In this document: positions 32,903-34,966 of the stretch, in pieces
Numbering within the stretch: position 1 is the first letter of the stretch
Layout of the letters: every line of letters starts with the position of its first letter
DNA from: Candidatus Kuenenia stuttgartensis
GTDB lineage: Bacteria > Planctomycetota > Planctomycetia > Gemmatales > Gemmataceae
Length of the DNA: 34,966 nt
Direction of reading: 5' to 3'
Assembly: GCA_945897965.1 (NCBI GenBank)
Contig: CAMDHK010000013.1
Coordinates: forward strand, 1 to 34,966
The notes under the pieces: model-generated
Told to the model about the DNA's origin: nothing
The model's input: only the letters and a program-made list of their open reading frames with translations
The model's database searches: none
Translations under genes and position numbers: made by a program

Positions 32903-34907
32903 TGCTATGGCGTATTTATGGATGATTCCTGTAATTCCTATTGTTGCGGGATTTATTACTTTTATTATTGGGCCAAGCCTTCTTCGTTCTCAGGCACATT
33001 TACCTTGCATTATTGCAGGCTTGATTTCTTTTGTTTTATCTTTAGTTGTTCTTAATGATGTGGTTAAGGCTGTTGAATCCAACGATATTTCCAACCCCTC
33101 TTCTGTTTCTGTTTCCTATTTTGAATGGTTCCGCACTGGTGACCCAAATCTTGTTGGTGAAAACATTAAGACTGCAGGTTCATTAAAGGCTGAATTCAGC
33201 CTTAGGTTAGATCCTCTTTCTTCCGCAATGATAGTAATGGTTACTTTTTTAGGTACTCTTATTGCTGTATTTTCTACAGGATACATGAGAGACCATCATG
33301 GACATATTGATCCTGGCTACCCTCGATTTTTTGCGTCTGTTTCTCTTTTTCTTGGATCCATGTTAATTCTTGTTCTTGCCGATAATGTGCTATTGCTATA
33401 CGCAGGTTGGGAAGGCGTTGGGCTTTGCAGTTATTTGCTTATTGGTTTCTGGTTTGAAAAGCCTTCCGCTTGCAAGGCTGCACGAAAAGCATTTTTAGTT
33501 ACTAGGCTTGGTGATGTTGCATTGTTTTTAGGCTTTGCTTTACTCTGGGTTTCCTCAGGGTATCGCCTTGATTTTGACGGATTATTAACTCTTTCTAATT
33601 ATGATTCTGGTGTTGGCTTGGCTTGCTTCTTAATGTTTTTAGGAGCTTGTGGTAAATCTGCTCAATTTCCTCTTCATGTTTGGTTGCCGGATGCTATGGA
33701 AGGCCCTTCCCCGGTGAGTGCCCTTATCCACGCTGCTACTATGGTTACTGCAGGAGTTTATCTTCTTGCTAGATTTATGCCTCTATTTGCCTCCGTTCCC
33801 GAAGTTCAAATGGTTGTTATTGGCATTGGAGCTTTTACCAGTCTTTTGGCTGCTTTAATTGCATTAACTCAGACTGATTTAAAACGAATACTTGCTTATT
33901 CTACAATGAGTCAGCTTGGCTATATGTTCATGGCTTTGGGAGCGGGTATTGATGTTAAGTCTGCCCTTCCAATGTTGGCCCTAAGTGCTGCGATTTTTCA
34001 TCTTTTAACCCATGCCTTTTTTAAAGCATTACTTTTTTTAAGTGCGGGAAGCGTTATGCATTCAATGCATGATGTAATTGATTTAAGACGTATTGGAGGC
34101 TTGAGAAAGGTTCTTCCGTTAACACATATTGGTTTTTTATGTGGGGCTCTTGCACTAGCTGGGTTGCCTCCGTTTGCTGGTTTTTGGAGTAAAGATGAGA
34201 TCTTGAGTGTGATCCATGAAACTTCAAAGCATTCCAATTACCCTTGGTTCTACATACTAATGTGGGCTACTGGTATCTTTGTCGCTTTTTTAACAGCTTT
34301 CTACACTTTTAGAGCCTATTTTCTTACTTTCTGGGGTGTCCTAAAACTTCCCGAGGAATGTCATGGTGAAGTTCATGAATCTCCCAAATCGATGACATAT
34401 CCTTTATTGCTTTTATCTGTTTTTGCAGTTGGAATCGGGTTTGTTCTTTCAAATTCTACACCTTTATCAATCGAGAAATTTTTAGGGAAAACCCCTGGTT
34501 ATGTTTTGTTAGAACACCATGATCATGATTGGTTAACAGTTGGTTTTGCAACTGCCTCTGGTTTTGCAGGCTTGATACTAGCATTTGTTTTTTATGGTAA
34601 AGGTGGGGTGACCTTGTCCGAACAATCATCAGGAAAGTCAAACTTTGCTATTGAACTAAGTAAAAACAAATTCTTTTTTGATGAGATTTACAACAAACTT
34701 TTAATTGCTCCTCTTAATTTAGTTTTTTATTGCTCTAGAATTTTTGATCAGTACATTCTTGATGGTGTCGTAGATTTGATTGCTCATATCCCACAGATAA
34801 TAGCGCAGTTGTTTCGACCTATTCAAAACGGATTGGTTCAGTTTTATGCCCTTGCGATGATTTTGGCGGTAACTGTATTCCTGATAGCCCTAGCAAGATC
34901 GATGTAG
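32895..34907 (+). CDS. nuoL: NADH-quinone oxidoreductase subunit L
   Basis: Distal proton-pumping subunit related to Mrp antiporters. The 670-residue product has LLYAGWEGVGLCSYLLIGFW with pumping Glu173, ACGKSAQFPLHVWLPDAMEG with Lys254, and PVSALIHAATMVTAGVYLLARF with His279. LKRILAYSTMSQLGYM is also present, as is the long C-terminal lateral helix ending with the final membrane segment. The first loop (about 60-100) is some 25 residues longer than in E. coli. AGAGG lies nine bases before ATG 32895; ATG 32886 is too close to it. Overlaps nuoK. Confidence 0.95.
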   Translation: MYDAMAYLWMIPVIPIVAGFITFIIGPSLLRSQAHLPCIIAGLISFVLSLVVLNDVVKAVESNDISNPSSVSVSYFEWFRTGDPNLVGENIKTAGSLKAEFSLRLDPLSSAMIVMVTFLGTLIAVFSTGYMRDHHGHIDPGYPRFFASVSLFLGSMLILVLADNVLLLYAGWEGVGLCSYLLIGFWFEKPSACKAARKAFLVTRLGDVALFLGFALLWVSSGYRLDFDGLLTLSNYDSGVGLACFLMFLGACGKSAQFPLHVWLPDAMEGPSPVSALIHAATMVTAGVYLLARFMPLFASVPEVQMVVIGIGAFTSLLAALIALTQTDLKRILAYSTMSQLGYMFMALGAGIDVKSALPMLALSAAIFHLLTHAFFKALLFLSAGSVMHSMHDVIDLRRIGGLRKVLPLTHIGFLCGALALAGLPPFAGFWSKDEILSVIHETSKHSNYPWFYILMWATGIFVAFLTAFYTFRAYFLTFWGVLKLPEECHGEVHESPKSMTYPLLLLSVFAVGIGFVLSNSTPLSIEKFLGKTPGYVLLEHHDHDWLTVGFATASGFAGLILAFVFYGKGGVTLSEQSSGKSNFAIELSKNKFFFDEIYNKLLIAPLNLVFYCSRIFDQYILDGVVDLIAHIPQIIAQLFRPIQNGLVQFYALAMILAVTVFLIALARSM

Positions 34908-34913
34908 TGCAAA

Positions 34914-34966
34914 ATGAGTCAATTAGTATTACTTCTTTTATTGGTTCCTTTGGCGGGCGGATTAGT
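34914..34966 (+). CDS. nuoM: NADH-quinone oxidoreductase subunit M, first 17 codons only
   Basis: An ATG six bases after the nuoL stop opens a frame reading MSQLVLLLLLVPLAGGL that runs off the right edge. The hydrophobic start and the position after nuoL fit NuoM, an antiporter-like subunit. Too little sequence is visible for a firm call from motifs. The ribosome site is weak. Confidence 0.7.
   Translation, partial: MSQLVLLLLLVPLAGGL

Overview
The window is about 35 kb of AT-rich bacterial chromosome, densely packed and mostly housekeeping. Several traits together point to Planctomycetota, probably the Gemmatales/Gemmataceae side: a DoxX protein with a long soluble insertion, a DUF4912 protein, a bacterial deoxyhypusine-synthase-like enzyme, a NuoJ with extra N-terminal helices, enlarged NuoH and NuoK, and a lipoprotein with a degenerate phosphatase-like domain. 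This placement rests on recognising protein architecture. No rRNA or other phylogenetic marker was compared, and the base composition is more AT-rich than most cultured members of that group.

Layout. 1-2942 (minus): a DoxX-family membrane protein running off the left edge, an ApbE flavin transferase and a DUF4912 protein, read as one leftward group. 3247-11042 (plus): a complete F-type ATP synthase operon in the order atpZ-atpI-atpB-E-F-H-A-G-D-C. 11059-13113 (minus): a GlgX-type glycogen debranching enzyme. 13429-16345 (plus): rho and an M32 carboxypeptidase. 16352-16717 (minus): a stand-alone receiver domain. 16854-19719 (plus): a secreted zinc dipeptidase of the M2/M3 type and a deoxyhypusine-synthase-like enzyme. 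19716-21754 (minus): a trans-sulfuration-type PLP enzyme and a proline-rich lipoprotein. 22018-22947 (plus): a XerC/XerD recombinase. 23089-34966 (plus): a complex I operon nuoA-B-C-D-E-F-G-H-I-J-K-L, with the first codons of nuoM at the right edge.

Functionally, complex I (NADH to quinone, proton pumping) and the ATP synthase are two ends of the same oxidative phosphorylation chain. The c-subunit sequence suggests that the ATP synthase is proton-coupled. The genes between the two operons cover transcription termination, peptide turnover, carbon storage, sulfur amino acid and polyamine-like chemistry, and chromosome dimer resolution. They form no obvious pathway together.

I did not find a clearly new multi-gene system. 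The most interesting signals are lineage-type elaborations of conserved machines. NuoH, NuoJ and probably NuoL carry extra soluble segments that should all face the periplasm, and NuoK has a charged tail. AtpA has an insertion of about 50-60 residues. AtpB ends in a histidine-rich tail, and AtpE and AtpF carry signal-peptide-like N-termini. Other points are a phosphatase-like domain lacking its catalytic residues, a possible short leader ORF at the DUF4912 start, and three tail-to-tail gene junctions with almost no space for terminators.
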